64,000 bases of DNA, taken from assembly GCA_900078775.1 (NCBI GenBank), contig LT549889.1:434001-498000 (forward strand). The letters run 5' to 3'. Under the pieces are notes generated by a model. That model was not told the origin of the DNA. It did not search any database and saw only the letters and a program-made list of their open reading frames with translations. The stretch is from Mycolicibacterium aurum. Lineage in GTDB: Bacteria > Actinomycetota > Actinomycetes > Mycobacteriales > Mycobacteriaceae. Numbering within the stretch: the first letter of the stretch is position 1; each line of letters begins with the position of its first letter. The position numbers and the translations under genes were made by a program. Below, one piece after another: positions 8,905-16,405 of the stretch.

Positions 8905-8932
8905 GTGTTCCCCACCCGGGTGTGGGGAACAC
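8905..8932. repeat. Perfect palindrome between fbiA and whiB2
   Basis: Arms GTGTTCCCCAC (8905-8915) and GTGGGGAACAC (8922-8932) with a six-base centre. It lies about 34 bp upstream of the fbiA start and 60 bp upstream of the whiB2 -35, where a shared regulator could act on both genes. It could also act as a hairpin, but no T-run follows. Confidence 0.75.
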
Positions 8933-8991
8933 GCCGGGTGGGGACACGCCGGATCTGCGTCACTTGATGGTATGAAAACCGGCCCTTTGGC

Positions 8992-9020
8992 TTGACCGTG
9001 GCAGCTAACCCGTGTCTAAT
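8992..9020 (+). promoter_or_regulatory. whiB2 promoter
   Basis: TTGACC (-35, 8992-8997), 17-nt spacer, TCTAAT (-10, 9015-9020). Each hexamer has five of six consensus bases. Predicts a 5' leader of roughly 210 nt before the whiB2 ATG. GTGTC overlaps the -10. Confidence 0.6.
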
Positions 9021-9237
9021 CACATCAGTGTCATTTCGTGGTTCGCCCGCCGGATTCGGTGCCGCAGACCGGGATTCGATCATCTGTTCGAATCCGGATG
9101 GCCTGACATCACAATAGTGATAGCTGGGGCAGTGCCGAGGGCTTTTTCGGATCCGCAATTGCTGGATCCGACAAGATCTTTCGGCAGGGGCCCCAAACGG
9201 CAACAACGGGAAAACCAATCAGGTGAGGAGGCGGAAC

Positions 9238-9645
9238 ATGTCTTTTGAGCAGGTCGATTTCGACCGCGCGCTCCGGTTCGAAGACCGGATGCTCGGTTCA
9301 GTGGACAGCGCACCGCACACCACTACCGGCCCGACGACAAGCGATGCGGTCGCGCGCCCGCAATTGAGCTTGGTACCCGAACGTATCGAACTGGCACTGG
9401 ATCCGATCGACGGTTCCTTCGATGAGGATGACCAGTGGCAGGAACGCGGTCTGTGCGCGCAGACCGACCCGGAGGCCTTCTTCCCGGAGAAGGGCGGCTC
9501 GACCCGCGAAGCCAAGCGCATCTGCCAGGGCTGCGAGGTCCGTGACCGGTGCCTGGAGTACGCACTGGCCAACGACGAGCGCTTCGGCATCTGGGGCGGG
9601 CTCTCCGAGCGGGAGCGCCGTCGCCTCAAGCGCGGCATCATCTGA
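9238..9645 (+). CDS. whiB2: WhiB-family iron-sulfur regulator WhiB2 (WhmD)
   Basis: 135-residue WhiB2, the essential septation and division regulator (Rv3260c; WhmD in M. smegmatis). The 4Fe-4S ligands are C73, C96, C99 and C105 (C-x22-C-x2-C-x5-C). The GIWGG turn is at residues 117-121 and the basic DNA-binding tail RRRLKRGII is at the end. The N-terminal 65 residues extend beyond the 89-residue M. tuberculosis form, resembling WhmD. ATG 9238 is chosen for the GAGGAGG site 7 nt upstream; GTG at 9223 would start inside that site. Expression is likely controlled through the long leader and the GACAC motifs (see findings). Confidence 0.94.
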   Translation: MSFEQVDFDRALRFEDRMLGSVDSAPHTTTGPTTSDAVARPQLSLVPERIELALDPIDGSFDEDDQWQERGLCAQTDPEAFFPEKGGSTREAKRICQGCEVRDRCLEYALANDERFGIWGGLSERERRRLKRGII

Positions 9646-9674
9646 GTCGGTCGCTGCGACCGGCTCGGCCCGCG

Positions 9675-10139
9675 TCAGTCTTCGCCCAGTGCCGGGTCGA
9701 TGACCGACGGCTCGACGCCCAGATAGGTGGCCACCTGAGCCACCAATACCTCATGCAACAAATCCGCGAGTTCGTCGGTGTCTTTGGCGCGCCGTTCGAT
9801 CGGCTTGCGGAACAGCACAATTCGCGCCCGCGTGGGATTTCCGCGGATATCGACCCCGGCCGGGATGAGGCGGGCCAGCGCGATCGGCCCGTCGGCCACG
9901 ACCTCGGGCGGCCACTGCACACTGTCGGGATCCTTGGGGGAGATGCGCGGGATCTCGTCGACCGCGACATCCAGCGTGGACACCCGCTCATGCCACCGGC
10001 GTTCGATCGGCTCGTAGGCCTCCAGCACCGCCATGTCGAACTTCTCGCTGCGGCTACGCCAGCCCGGCACCGTCGGCGGAAGCAGCGAACCCCGCATTCC
10101 ACGTCCGCGTCGGGAGCCCCGATGGTTGCGCTGCACCAC
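9675..10139 (-). CDS. Metallopeptidase-family (zincin-like) protein
   Basis: 154-residue protein of the small zincin-like family (Rv3259 type). The expected HExxH motif is seen only as HEVLVAQVA: His and Glu are present but the second His is Gln, so protease activity is doubtful. Conserved AVLEAYEPIERRW and ARIVLFRKPIERRA surround it. GTG at 10139 is preferred because TACCAT (10147-10152, minus) lies 7 nt upstream; ATG at 10097 (MRGSLLPPTV) is the alternative start and would remove a basic 14-residue N-terminus. Divergent from the DUF3499 gene, 88 bp away. Function unknown. Confidence 0.8.
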   Translation of the reverse strand: MVQRNHRGSRRGRGMRGSLLPPTVPGWRSRSEKFDMAVLEAYEPIERRWHERVSTLDVAVDEIPRISPKDPDSVQWPPEVVADGPIALARLIPAGVDIRGNPTRARIVLFRKPIERRAKDTDELADLLHEVLVAQVATYLGVEPSVIDPALGED

Positions 10140-10146
10140 GGGACAG

Positions 10147-10220
10147 ATGGTAACGGTTGGAGATCGGCGCGGCCGCCACGCGCGTGTCCGGGAGCCCGAC
10201 GCGTCGCCGCACGATAATCT
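10147..10220. promoter_or_regulatory. Divergent leaderless promoters, metallopeptidase and DUF3499
   Basis: Minus strand: TACCAT (10147-10152) ends 7 nt before GTG 10139. Plus strand: TAATCT (10215-10220) ends 7 nt before GTG 10228. Both predict mRNAs starting at or one base before the start codon. Confidence 0.5.
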
Positions 10221-10227
10221 TCCCTGC

Positions 10228-10719
10228 GTGAACGTTCCCCGTCGCTGCTGCAGGCCAGGGTGCCCGCACTACGCCGTGGCGACGCTGACCTTCGTCTATT
10301 CGGACTCGACAGCCGTCGTCGGACCGCTGGCCACGGTGTCCGAGCCACATTCCTGGGACCTGTGCGTCGTGCACGCCGGCCGGATCACCGCGCCTCGCGG
10401 CTGGGAGTTGGTCCGTCACGCGGGTCCGTTGCCGACCCATCCCGATGAAGACGATCTGGTCGCGCTGGCCGACGCGGTCCGCGAGGGCCGCGACGGGGCG
10501 CAGACGATGGTCAACGGCGTGACCGCCGGATTCTCCGATCCGGCCACCGGCGCAGCCGGCGGATCGCTGATGGCGCCCCGGCTCGTCGTCCCGAACCCAA
10601 CGGGCGGCGCCGCGGCCACCTGCGGGTGCTGCCGGATCCCGAATCCGGCGCCGAATAGCCCTGCTGGTCGTCGGCGCGTGCGGCCACCGCGGTGCGGTCC
10701 TGTCCGGTTCCCGACGTAG
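10228..10719 (+). CDS. DUF3499 protein, probable C-terminal frameshift
   Basis: Conserved actinobacterial protein of unknown function (Rv3258c). The N-terminus VPRRCCRPGCPHYAVATLTF with its C-C-x3-C cluster, and HAGRITAPRGWELVRH, identify DUF3499. In this frame the last 30 or so residues are atypical. A different frame encodes RRRGHLRVLPDPESGAE and stops at 10656-10658; GHLRVLPDP is the usual family ending. The two frames would join with a single-base correction somewhere in 10540-10610, giving about 143 residues. I read this as a frameshift mutation or a sequencing error. GTG start is supported by TAATCT 7 nt upstream. It precedes the mannose operon. Confidence 0.8.
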   Translation: MNVPRRCCRPGCPHYAVATLTFVYSDSTAVVGPLATVSEPHSWDLCVVHAGRITAPRGWELVRHAGPLPTHPDEDDLVALADAVREGRDGAQTMVNGVTAGFSDPATGAAGGSLMAPRLVVPNPTGGAAATCGCCRIPNPAPNSPAGRRRVRPPRCGPVRFPT

Positions 10720-10755
10720 GTCATGGGACCCCCGACGGCGGACGTGGCGAGACAC

Positions 10756-10761
10756 TAGGCT
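10756..10761 (+). promoter_or_regulatory. -10 element of the mannose operon
   Basis: TAGGCT; predicts a leader of about 47 nt that carries the GAGGAG ribosome binding site before ATG 10815. No clear -35. Confidence 0.45.
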
Positions 10762-10814
10762 GAGTGGGCCAGAGCAGTCCCGTATTCCCCGTAACACAGA
10801 GAGCGAGGAGAGCC

Positions 10815-12221
10815 ATGTCTCGGCCCGCTGAGGCTGTCCACGCTGTCATCAAGGCCTACGACGTCCGGGGCCTGGTCGGAGACCAGATCGACGAGGCCTT
10901 CGTCCGTGACGTCGGCGGCGCGTTCGCCCGGCTGGTCCGCGACGAACGGTCCGGCGGGCAGGAGCCGGTGACCACCGTCGTGATCGGGCACGATATGCGG
11001 GCCAGCTCCCCGGCGCTGTCGAACGCCTTCGCCGAGGGGGTCGTGGCCCAGGGGCTGGACGTGGTGCGGATCGGGCTCGCCTCGACCGACCAGTTGTACT
11101 TCGCCTCCGGGCTGCTGGACTGCCCGGGCGCGATGTTCACCGCCAGCCACAACCCGGCCGCCTACAACGGCATCAAGCTGTGCCGCGCCGGTGCCAAGCC
11201 GGTGGGCAAGGAGAGCGGACTGACCGTCATCAGCGGCGAGGTCATCGACGGGGTGCCGGCCCACGACGGGCCGGCCGGCACCGTCACCGACCGGGACGTG
11301 CTCGCCGAGTACGGCGAGTTTCTGCGCTCCCTGGTGGACCTGGCTCAGCTGCGCCCGCTGCGGGTGGCCGTCGACGCCGGCAACGGGATGGGCGGGCACA
11401 CCACCCCCGCGGTGCTGGGCGCCATCGGTGGAATCACGCTGCTGCCGCTGTATTTCGAACTCGACGGCACCTTCCCCAACCACGAGGCCAACCCGCTGGA
11501 CCCGGCCAACCTGGTCGACCTGCAGCGCCATGTGGTCGAGACCGGAGCCGATATCGGGCTGGCCTTCGACGGCGACGCCGACCGCTGTTTCGTGGTCGAC
11601 GAACTGGGTGTGCCGGTGTCCCCGTCGGCGGTGACCGCGCTGGTGGCCGCCCGCGAACTCGGCCGCGAGATCGGCGGCACGGTGATCCACAACCTGATCA
11701 CCTCGCGGGCGGTGCCCGAACTGATCACCGAGCGCGGCGGCACCGCGGTGCGTTCCCGGGTCGGCCACTCCTACATCAAGGGGCTGATGGCCGAGACCGG
11801 GGCGATCTTCGGCGGCGAGCACTCCGCGCACTACTACTTCCGCGACTTCTGGGGTGCGGACTCGGGCATGCTGGCCGCGCTGCACGTGCTGGCCGCGCTC
11901 GGCGAACAGCAACGCCCGCTGTCGGAGATGATGGCCGACTACCAGCGCTACGAGGCCTCCGGCGAGATCAACTTCACCGTCGCCGACGCCCCGGCCTGCG
12001 TGGATGCCGTGCTCACCGACTTCGGCAGCCGCATCCAGTCTTTGGACCACCTCGACGGCGTCACCGTCGACCTCGGCGATGGCCGCTGGTTCAACCTGCG
12101 GACCTCCAATACCGAACCGCTGCTGCGGCTCAACGTGGAGGCCCGCACCAGCGAAGAGGTCGACGAGGTGGTGGGGCAGGTGGCGGATCTGATCGCCGCG
12201 CGTAGCGAGCCCACGCCATGA
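10815..12221 (+). CDS. manB: Phosphomannomutase / phosphoglucomutase
   Basis: 468-residue alpha-D-phosphohexomutase (Rv3257c, pmmA/manB). It converts mannose-6-phosphate to mannose-1-phosphate for GDP-mannose synthesis. The phosphorylated Ser is S111 in TASHNP. The Mg-binding loop DGDADR lies near residue 256, GEHSAHYYF is the sugar-binding loop, and RTSNTEP the phosphate-binding loop. ATG 10815 follows GAGGAGAGCC; the upstream in-frame codon at 10764 has no site. Its product is the substrate of the guanylyltransferase at 4860-5963. The stop overlaps the next start (ATGA). Confidence 0.93.
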   Translation: MSRPAEAVHAVIKAYDVRGLVGDQIDEAFVRDVGGAFARLVRDERSGGQEPVTTVVIGHDMRASSPALSNAFAEGVVAQGLDVVRIGLASTDQLYFASGLLDCPGAMFTASHNPAAYNGIKLCRAGAKPVGKESGLTVISGEVIDGVPAHDGPAGTVTDRDVLAEYGEFLRSLVDLAQLRPLRVAVDAGNGMGGHTTPAVLGAIGGITLLPLYFELDGTFPNHEANPLDPANLVDLQRHVVETGADIGLAFDGDADRCFVVDELGVPVSPSAVTALVAARELGREIGGTVIHNLITSRAVPELITERGGTAVRSRVGHSYIKGLMAETGAIFGGEHSAHYYFRDFWGADSGMLAALHVLAALGEQQRPLSEMMADYQRYEASGEINFTVADAPACVDAVLTDFGSRIQSLDHLDGVTVDLGDGRWFNLRTSNTEPLLRLNVEARTSEEVDEVVGQVADLIAARSEPTP

Positions 12222-13288
12222 CCCCCCGGGCCGCCACCATCGACCTCGACGACGTCGAGGGGCTGCTGGCTGCCGACCGGGATGGTTTGTTGCGGGCGGC
12301 GGCGATGGCGGGCGCCCAGGTGCGGGCCACCGCGGCTGCCGTCGACGAGGGCGCGCTGGATCCGCTGCGCGCCGACGTCCCGCCCCGCACCCTGATCTGG
12401 ATCGCCGAGGGCGGGCCCGCCCGCGCCGCCGGCTCCCTGCTGGCCGCGGCGCTCGGCCCGTCCAGCGCGGTCCCCATCGTGGTGGCCACCGAGCTGCCGC
12501 CGTGGACCGGTGCGCTGGACGTCGTCGTGGTGGCCGGGGCCGACGCGGGGAACCCGGTGCTGGTCTCGGCCGCGGCGACCGGTGTGCGCCGCGGTGCGCG
12601 TGTCGTCGTGGTCGCCCCGCACGAGGGGCCGCTGCGCGAGGTGACCGCCGGCCGGGCCGCCGTGCTGGCGCCGCGGTTACCGGTGCCCGAGGAATTCGGC
12701 CTGACCCGCTACCTGGCCGCCGGGCTGGCGGTGCTGGCCGGCGTCGGGGGCGGCGTCCGGGTCGACATCGGTGCGCTGGCCGACGAATTGGACGCCGAGG
12801 CCATGCGCAACAGCGCCGGCCGCGAACTGTTCACCAATCCGGCCAAGAGCCTGGCCGACCGGATGGCCGGGCGTGAGGTGGTGCTGGCCGGCGACAGCGA
12901 GGCGACGCTGGCCCTGGCGCAGCACAGCGCCGCGGTGCTGTTGCGGGTCGCCCGCCAGGTCGTTGCGGCGGTCGGGCTCTCCGACGCGCTGGCCGCGCTG
13001 AGCCGGATGGACGCCGCACCGGTCGACTACGAGACCGCACTGTTCCATGACGAGGAACTCGACGGCCCGTTGCCGTCCCGGACCCGCACCGTGGTGCTGA
13101 CCTCGGATGAACAACGGCCGATGGTGGTCACCCGGACCGAGGGGTTCGCCGACCTGGACGTGGTCAGTGCCGACGATGTGCCCGACATGGCCACCACGAT
13201 CAGCGGTGTGCGTCCCGAGCAGCAGCTGGCCACGGTGGCGGTGCGGTTGGAGATGACGGCCGTGTACCTACGACTGGCGCGAGGTTGA
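12218..13288 (+). CDS. SIS-domain-like (TobH-type) protein
   Basis: 356-residue protein of the Rv3256c type found between phosphomannomutase and phosphomannose isomerase in actinobacteria. It resembles SIS sugar-isomerase proteins of the bifunctional phosphoglucose/phosphomannose isomerase group. It has two Ala/Gly-rich alpha-beta halves, but the catalytic residues of true isomerases are not obvious. VVVAGADAGNPVLVSAAATGVRRG is the clearest SIS-like stretch (residues about 104-127, quoted in parts: VVVAGADAGNP). Start overlaps the mutase stop and the stop is 4 bases before manA, so it belongs to the mannose operon. Exact function not established. Confidence 0.75.
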   Translation: MTPRAATIDLDDVEGLLAADRDGLLRAAAMAGAQVRATAAAVDEGALDPLRADVPPRTLIWIAEGGPARAAGSLLAAALGPSSAVPIVVATELPPWTGALDVVVVAGADAGNPVLVSAAATGVRRGARVVVVAPHEGPLREVTAGRAAVLAPRLPVPEEFGLTRYLAAGLAVLAGVGGGVRVDIGALADELDAEAMRNSAGRELFTNPAKSLADRMAGREVVLAGDSEATLALAQHSAAVLLRVARQVVAAVGLSDALAALSRMDAAPVDYETALFHDEELDGPLPSRTRTVVLTSDEQRPMVVTRTEGFADLDVVSADDVPDMATTISGVRPEQQLATVAVRLEMTAVYLRLARG

Positions 13289-13292
13289 GAGC

Positions 13293-14519
13293 GTGAACCT
13301 GCTCCGTGGAGCCATCCGCAAATACGCCTGGGGATCGCGTACCGCGATCGCGGATTTCACCGGAAGATCAAGTCCGACACAGCATCCCGAGGCGGAGCTG
13401 TGGCTCGGCGCGCACCCGGGGGATTCGGCGCACTGCGCGACCGACGACGGCGAGGTGTCGCTGCTGCAGATGATCACCGAGGATCCGGCCGCCCAACTCG
13501 GCGCCGCCTCTCGGGAGCGCTTCGGCGACGCGCTGCCGTTTTTGGCCAAGGTCCTCGCCGCCGACGAGCCGCTGTCGCTGCAGGCGCACCCCAGCAGCCA
13601 GCAGGCGGTGCACGGGTTCGAGCAGGAGGAGCGCCTCGGCATCCCGGTGGCCGCGCCGACCCGTAACTACCGCGACTCCAGTCACAAGCCGGAACTCATT
13701 GTGGCACTGGGGCAATTCGAGGCGCTGGCCGGTTTCCGGCCGGCCGCGCGCAGCGTGGAGTTCATGCAGGCGCTGGCGGTGCCCGGCCTGGGCCCGTTCA
13801 TCACGCTGCTGCAGGGACAGTCCGACGCCGACGGCCTGCGCGCGCTGTTCACCACCTGGATCACCTTCCCGCAGCCCGATCTCGATGTGCTGGTGCCCTC
13901 GGTGCTCGACGGTGCGATCAACTACATCCGTTCGGGGGAGACGACTTTCCAGGCCGAGGCCAAGACCATCCTGGAACTCGGCGAGCGCTATCCCGGTGAC
14001 GCCGGGGTGCTGGCGGCGATGCTGCTGAACCGGATCACCTTGGCGCCGGGGGAGGGCATCTACCTGCCCGCCGGGAACCTGCACGCCTATCTGCACGGCA
14101 TCGGCTTCGAGGTGATGGCGAACTCCGACAACGTTTTACGCGGCGGGCTGACGCCCAAGCACGTCGATGTGCCGGAGTTGCTGCGGGTGCTCGACTTCAC
14201 CCCGGCCGACGATGCCCCGATCGTGGCGCGCTCGACCCGCGACGGGCTGGAACTGGTGTATGACACCCCGGCCGCGGAATTCGCGGTGTCGGTGCTGCAG
14301 GTCACCGACGAGTACGTCGGCCGCGAGATCGACGCGCCGGCCGAGCACCCCGGTCCGCAGGTGCTGCTGTGCATCGAGGGCGTGGTGAAGGTGCAGTCCG
14401 CGGCCGGCGCGGTGTCGCTGGCCCGCGGCGACGCGGCCTGGGTGGCCGCCGACGATGGTCCGGTGCGGCTGCTGGCCGACGAGCCGGCCCGGCTGTTCCG
14501 GGTGACCGTCGGACTCTAG
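13293..14519 (+). CDS. manA: Mannose-6-phosphate isomerase, class I
   Basis: 408-residue type I phosphomannose isomerase (Rv3255c), a cupin zinc enzyme interconverting fructose-6-P and mannose-6-P. Zinc ligands appear in LSLQAHPSSQQA (QxH), SHKPELIVAL (Glu) and GNLHAYLHGIGFEVMANSDN (His; the last family signature). The N-terminus NLLRGAIRKYAWGSRTAI is typical. GTG start follows GAGGTTGAGA. It is the third gene of the operon feeding GDP-mannose synthesis. Confidence 0.94.
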   Translation: MNLLRGAIRKYAWGSRTAIADFTGRSSPTQHPEAELWLGAHPGDSAHCATDDGEVSLLQMITEDPAAQLGAASRERFGDALPFLAKVLAADEPLSLQAHPSSQQAVHGFEQEERLGIPVAAPTRNYRDSSHKPELIVALGQFEALAGFRPAARSVEFMQALAVPGLGPFITLLQGQSDADGLRALFTTWITFPQPDLDVLVPSVLDGAINYIRSGETTFQAEAKTILELGERYPGDAGVLAAMLLNRITLAPGEGIYLPAGNLHAYLHGIGFEVMANSDNVLRGGLTPKHVDVPELLRVLDFTPADDAPIVARSTRDGLELVYDTPAAEFAVSVLQVTDEYVGREIDAPAEHPGPQVLLCIEGVVKVQSAAGAVSLARGDAAWVAADDGPVRLLADEPARLFRVTVGL

Positions 14520-14610
14520 CGGCTGTCTCGCCGACTGCGCCCGGGGTGGCGTACTCGCAGTTTCGCGCCGTGGGCGCAGGAGCCGCGCCGCCGCGCGTCC
14601 AGCACTTTTT

Positions 14611-14645
14611 ACAAAACATCTAGTTTTGTCTAGACACGCGACAAA
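14611..14645. promoter_or_regulatory. Operator of the alkB operon
   Basis: Two overlapping palindromes: ACAAAAC/GTTTTGT (14611-14617 and 14623-14629, 5-base centre) and TTTGTC/GACAAA (14625-14630 and 14640-14645). They overlap the -35, the position expected for a repressor. The likely ligand-responsive protein is the TetR regulator encoded last in the operon. Confidence 0.6.
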
Positions 14646-14659
14646 GCTGCCTCTATAGT
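14631..14659 (+). promoter_or_regulatory. alkB promoter
   Basis: TAGACA (-35, 14631-14636), 17-nt spacer, TATAGT (-10, 14654-14659); five of six consensus bases in each hexamer. AGGAGG at 14685-14690 is the alkB ribosome binding site, 9 nt before the ATG. Confidence 0.7.
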
Positions 14660-14699
14660 CAACACCAGCAGTGATGGCACTCACAGGAGGTTGCGACGG

Positions 14700-15950
14700 A
14701 TGACGACGCACATGGATGCGGACGCGAACGCGCCGGCAATCGAATGGCGGGACCGCAAGCGGTACCTGTGGCTGATGGGGCTGATCCCGCCGACGGCGCT
14801 GTTCGTGGTCCTGCCGGTGGTCTGGGCGATGAACCAGTGGGGTTGGCAGACCGCCTCGCAGGTGCTGTTCTGGATCGGCCCGCTGCTGGTCTACGTGTTG
14901 CTGCCGATCCTCGACCTGAAGTTCGGCCCGGATGGTCAGAACCCGCCCGACGAGTTGATGGAGCAGCTGGAGAACGACAAGTACTACCGGTACTGCACCT
15001 ACCTGTACATCCCGTTCCAGTACGCCAGTGTCGCCTTCGGTGCCTACGCCTTCACCGCCTCGGACCTCGGCTGGCTGGGCTATGACGGCCCCCTGAGCTG
15101 GCCGGCCAAGATCGGTTTGGCACTCTCGGTCGGCGTGCTCGGCGGCGTCGGGATCAACACCGCCCACGAGATGGGGCACAAGAAGGACGATCTGGAGCGC
15201 TGGCTGTCCAAGATCACCCTGGCTCAGACCTGGTACGGGCACTTCTACATCGAGCACAACCGCGGCCACCATGTCCGCGTCGCCACCCCGGAGGATCCGG
15301 CGTCCGCGCGCTTCGGCGAGACCTTCTGGGAGTTCCTGCCGCGCAGCGTGTGGGGCAGCCTGAAGTCCTCCTGGGAGCTGGAGGCCAAGCGGCTGGAGCG
15401 GGCCGGCAAGCCCACCTGGCACTGGTCCAACGATGTGCTCAACGCCTGGGCCATGTCGGTGGTGCTGTGGGGCGCGCTGATCGCGGTCTTCGGTCTCGGT
15501 GTCATCCCGTTCATGCTCATCTCGGCGATCTACGGCTTTGCCCTGCTGGAGACGGTGAACTACCTGGAGCACTACGGCCTGCTGCGGCAGAAGCTGGACA
15601 GCGGGCGGTACGAGCGGTGCGCCCCGGTGCACAGCTGGAACTCCGACCACATCGTCACCAACCTGTTCCTGTACCACCTGCAGCGGCACAGCGATCACCA
15701 CGCCAACCCGACGCGGCGCTACCAGACCCTGCGCAGCATCTCCGGTGCCCCGAACCTGCCCAGCGGTTACGCCTCGATGATCGGGCTGACCTACTTCCCG
15801 CCGCTGTGGCGCAGGGTGATGGACCACCGGGTGTTGGCGCACTACGGCGGGGACATCAACCGGGTGAACATCCACCCGCGGGTGCGCGAGCGGGTGCTGG
15901 CCAAGTACGGAAACGGCGATGAGCGCTCGCGCGAAGAGCAGAAGGCCTGA
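14700..15950 (+). CDS. alkB: Alkane 1-monooxygenase AlkB
   Basis: 416-residue membrane di-iron alkane hydroxylase (Rv3252c). It oxidises the terminal carbon of medium-chain alkanes using electrons from rubredoxin. Histidine boxes are HEMGHKK, EHNRGHHVRVATPEDPASA and LQRHSDHHA, with the AlkB-specific NYLEHYGL. Several hydrophobic segments lie in the first 140 residues and around residues 240-280. ATG 14700 is preferred over TTG 14691 because of AGGAGG at 14685-14690. Followed by both rubredoxin genes and the TetR gene. Confidence 0.95.
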   Translation: MTTHMDADANAPAIEWRDRKRYLWLMGLIPPTALFVVLPVVWAMNQWGWQTASQVLFWIGPLLVYVLLPILDLKFGPDGQNPPDELMEQLENDKYYRYCTYLYIPFQYASVAFGAYAFTASDLGWLGYDGPLSWPAKIGLALSVGVLGGVGINTAHEMGHKKDDLERWLSKITLAQTWYGHFYIEHNRGHHVRVATPEDPASARFGETFWEFLPRSVWGSLKSSWELEAKRLERAGKPTWHWSNDVLNAWAMSVVLWGALIAVFGLGVIPFMLISAIYGFALLETVNYLEHYGLLRQKLDSGRYERCAPVHSWNSDHIVTNLFLYHLQRHSDHHANPTRRYQTLRSISGAPNLPSGYASMIGLTYFPPLWRRVMDHRVLAHYGGDINRVNIHPRVRERVLAKYGNGDERSREEQKA

Positions 15951-15954
15951 GCCC

Positions 15955-16134
15955 GTGAGTGCCTTCAGATGCCCCGGCTGCGACTACATCTACGACGAAG
16001 CCAAAGGCGCTCCGCGCGAAGGCTTTCCGGCCGGCACGGCATGGGCCGAGGTGCCCGACGACTGGTGCTGCCCGGACTGCGCGGTCCGCGAGAAGGTCGA
16101 CTTCGAGAAAGTCAACGAGGAGGCATCCCGATGA
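15955..16134 (+). CDS. rubA: Rubredoxin RubA
   Basis: 59-residue rubredoxin. Two C-x2-C pairs, CPGC near the N-terminus and CPDC near residue 39, bind one iron. It passes electrons from rubredoxin reductase to AlkB. GTG 15955, four bases after the alkB stop, aligns with the 55-residue Rv3251c. An ATG at 15919 inside alkB would add 12 unrelated residues. Stop overlaps rubB (ATGA). Confidence 0.93.
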   Translation: MSAFRCPGCDYIYDEAKGAPREGFPAGTAWAEVPDDWCCPDCAVREKVDFEKVNEEASR

Positions 16135-16319
16135 GCGAGACCGACTACAAGCTGTTCGTGTGCGTGCAGTGCGGATTCGAGTACGACGAGGCCAAGGGTT
16201 GGCCGGAGGACGGGATCGCCCCGGGCACCCGGTGGGCCGACATCCCCGAGGACTGGAGCTGCCCGGACTGCGGCGCGGCGAAGTCCGACTTCGACATGGT
16301 CGAGATCGCCCGGCCGTGA
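16131..16319 (+). CDS. rubB: Rubredoxin RubB
   Basis: 62-residue rubredoxin, paralogue of RubA. Iron ligands are in CVQC and CPDC. It has the usual [18 protein letters not shown] middle. In alkB operons the two rubredoxins differ in their ability to replace each other with AlkB; which one is the main donor here cannot be told. ATG overlaps the rubA stop. Confidence 0.93.
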   Translation: MSETDYKLFVCVQCGFEYDEAKGWPEDGIAPGTRWADIPEDWSCPDCGAAKSDFDMVEIARP

Positions 16320-16390
16320 CCCCGCCCGCGCGGGATCAGGCGGCCTCGAGCACCCGTCATCGAGTCGGCGCGAACTCGGCGTGGCGAAGT

Positions 16391-16396
16391 TATAGG
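16391..16396 (+). promoter_or_regulatory. Possible internal -10 before alkX
   Basis: TATAGG, 9 nt before ATG 16406. It may give the regulator its own near-leaderless transcript in addition to read-through from alkB. Confidence 0.3.
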
Positions 16397-16405
16397 GTCG
16401 CGGCT

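Larger units (their letters stand above)
8872..9237. other. fbiA-whiB2 divergent intergenic region
   Basis: 366 bp without a convincing gene. From left to right it holds the fbiA -10, a perfect 11-bp-arm palindrome (8905-8932), a GACAC at 8943-8947, the whiB2 promoter (8992-9020), two GTGTC motifs (9012-9016 and 9028-9032), and a long structured whiB2 leader. The leader has inverted repeat GGATTCG/CGAATCC (9072-9078, 9089-9095), GCAATTGC, and two GGATCCG copies. It ends in GAGGAGG, the ribosome binding site, 7 nt before the ATG. A 78-codon frame starting at 9012 overlaps whiB2 but has no recognisable content. Confidence 0.7.

Noticed and set aside
9012..9248. 78-codon frame in the whiB2 leader
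   Set aside because: Starts on the -10 region, overlaps whiB2, has no ribosome binding site or recognisable content.
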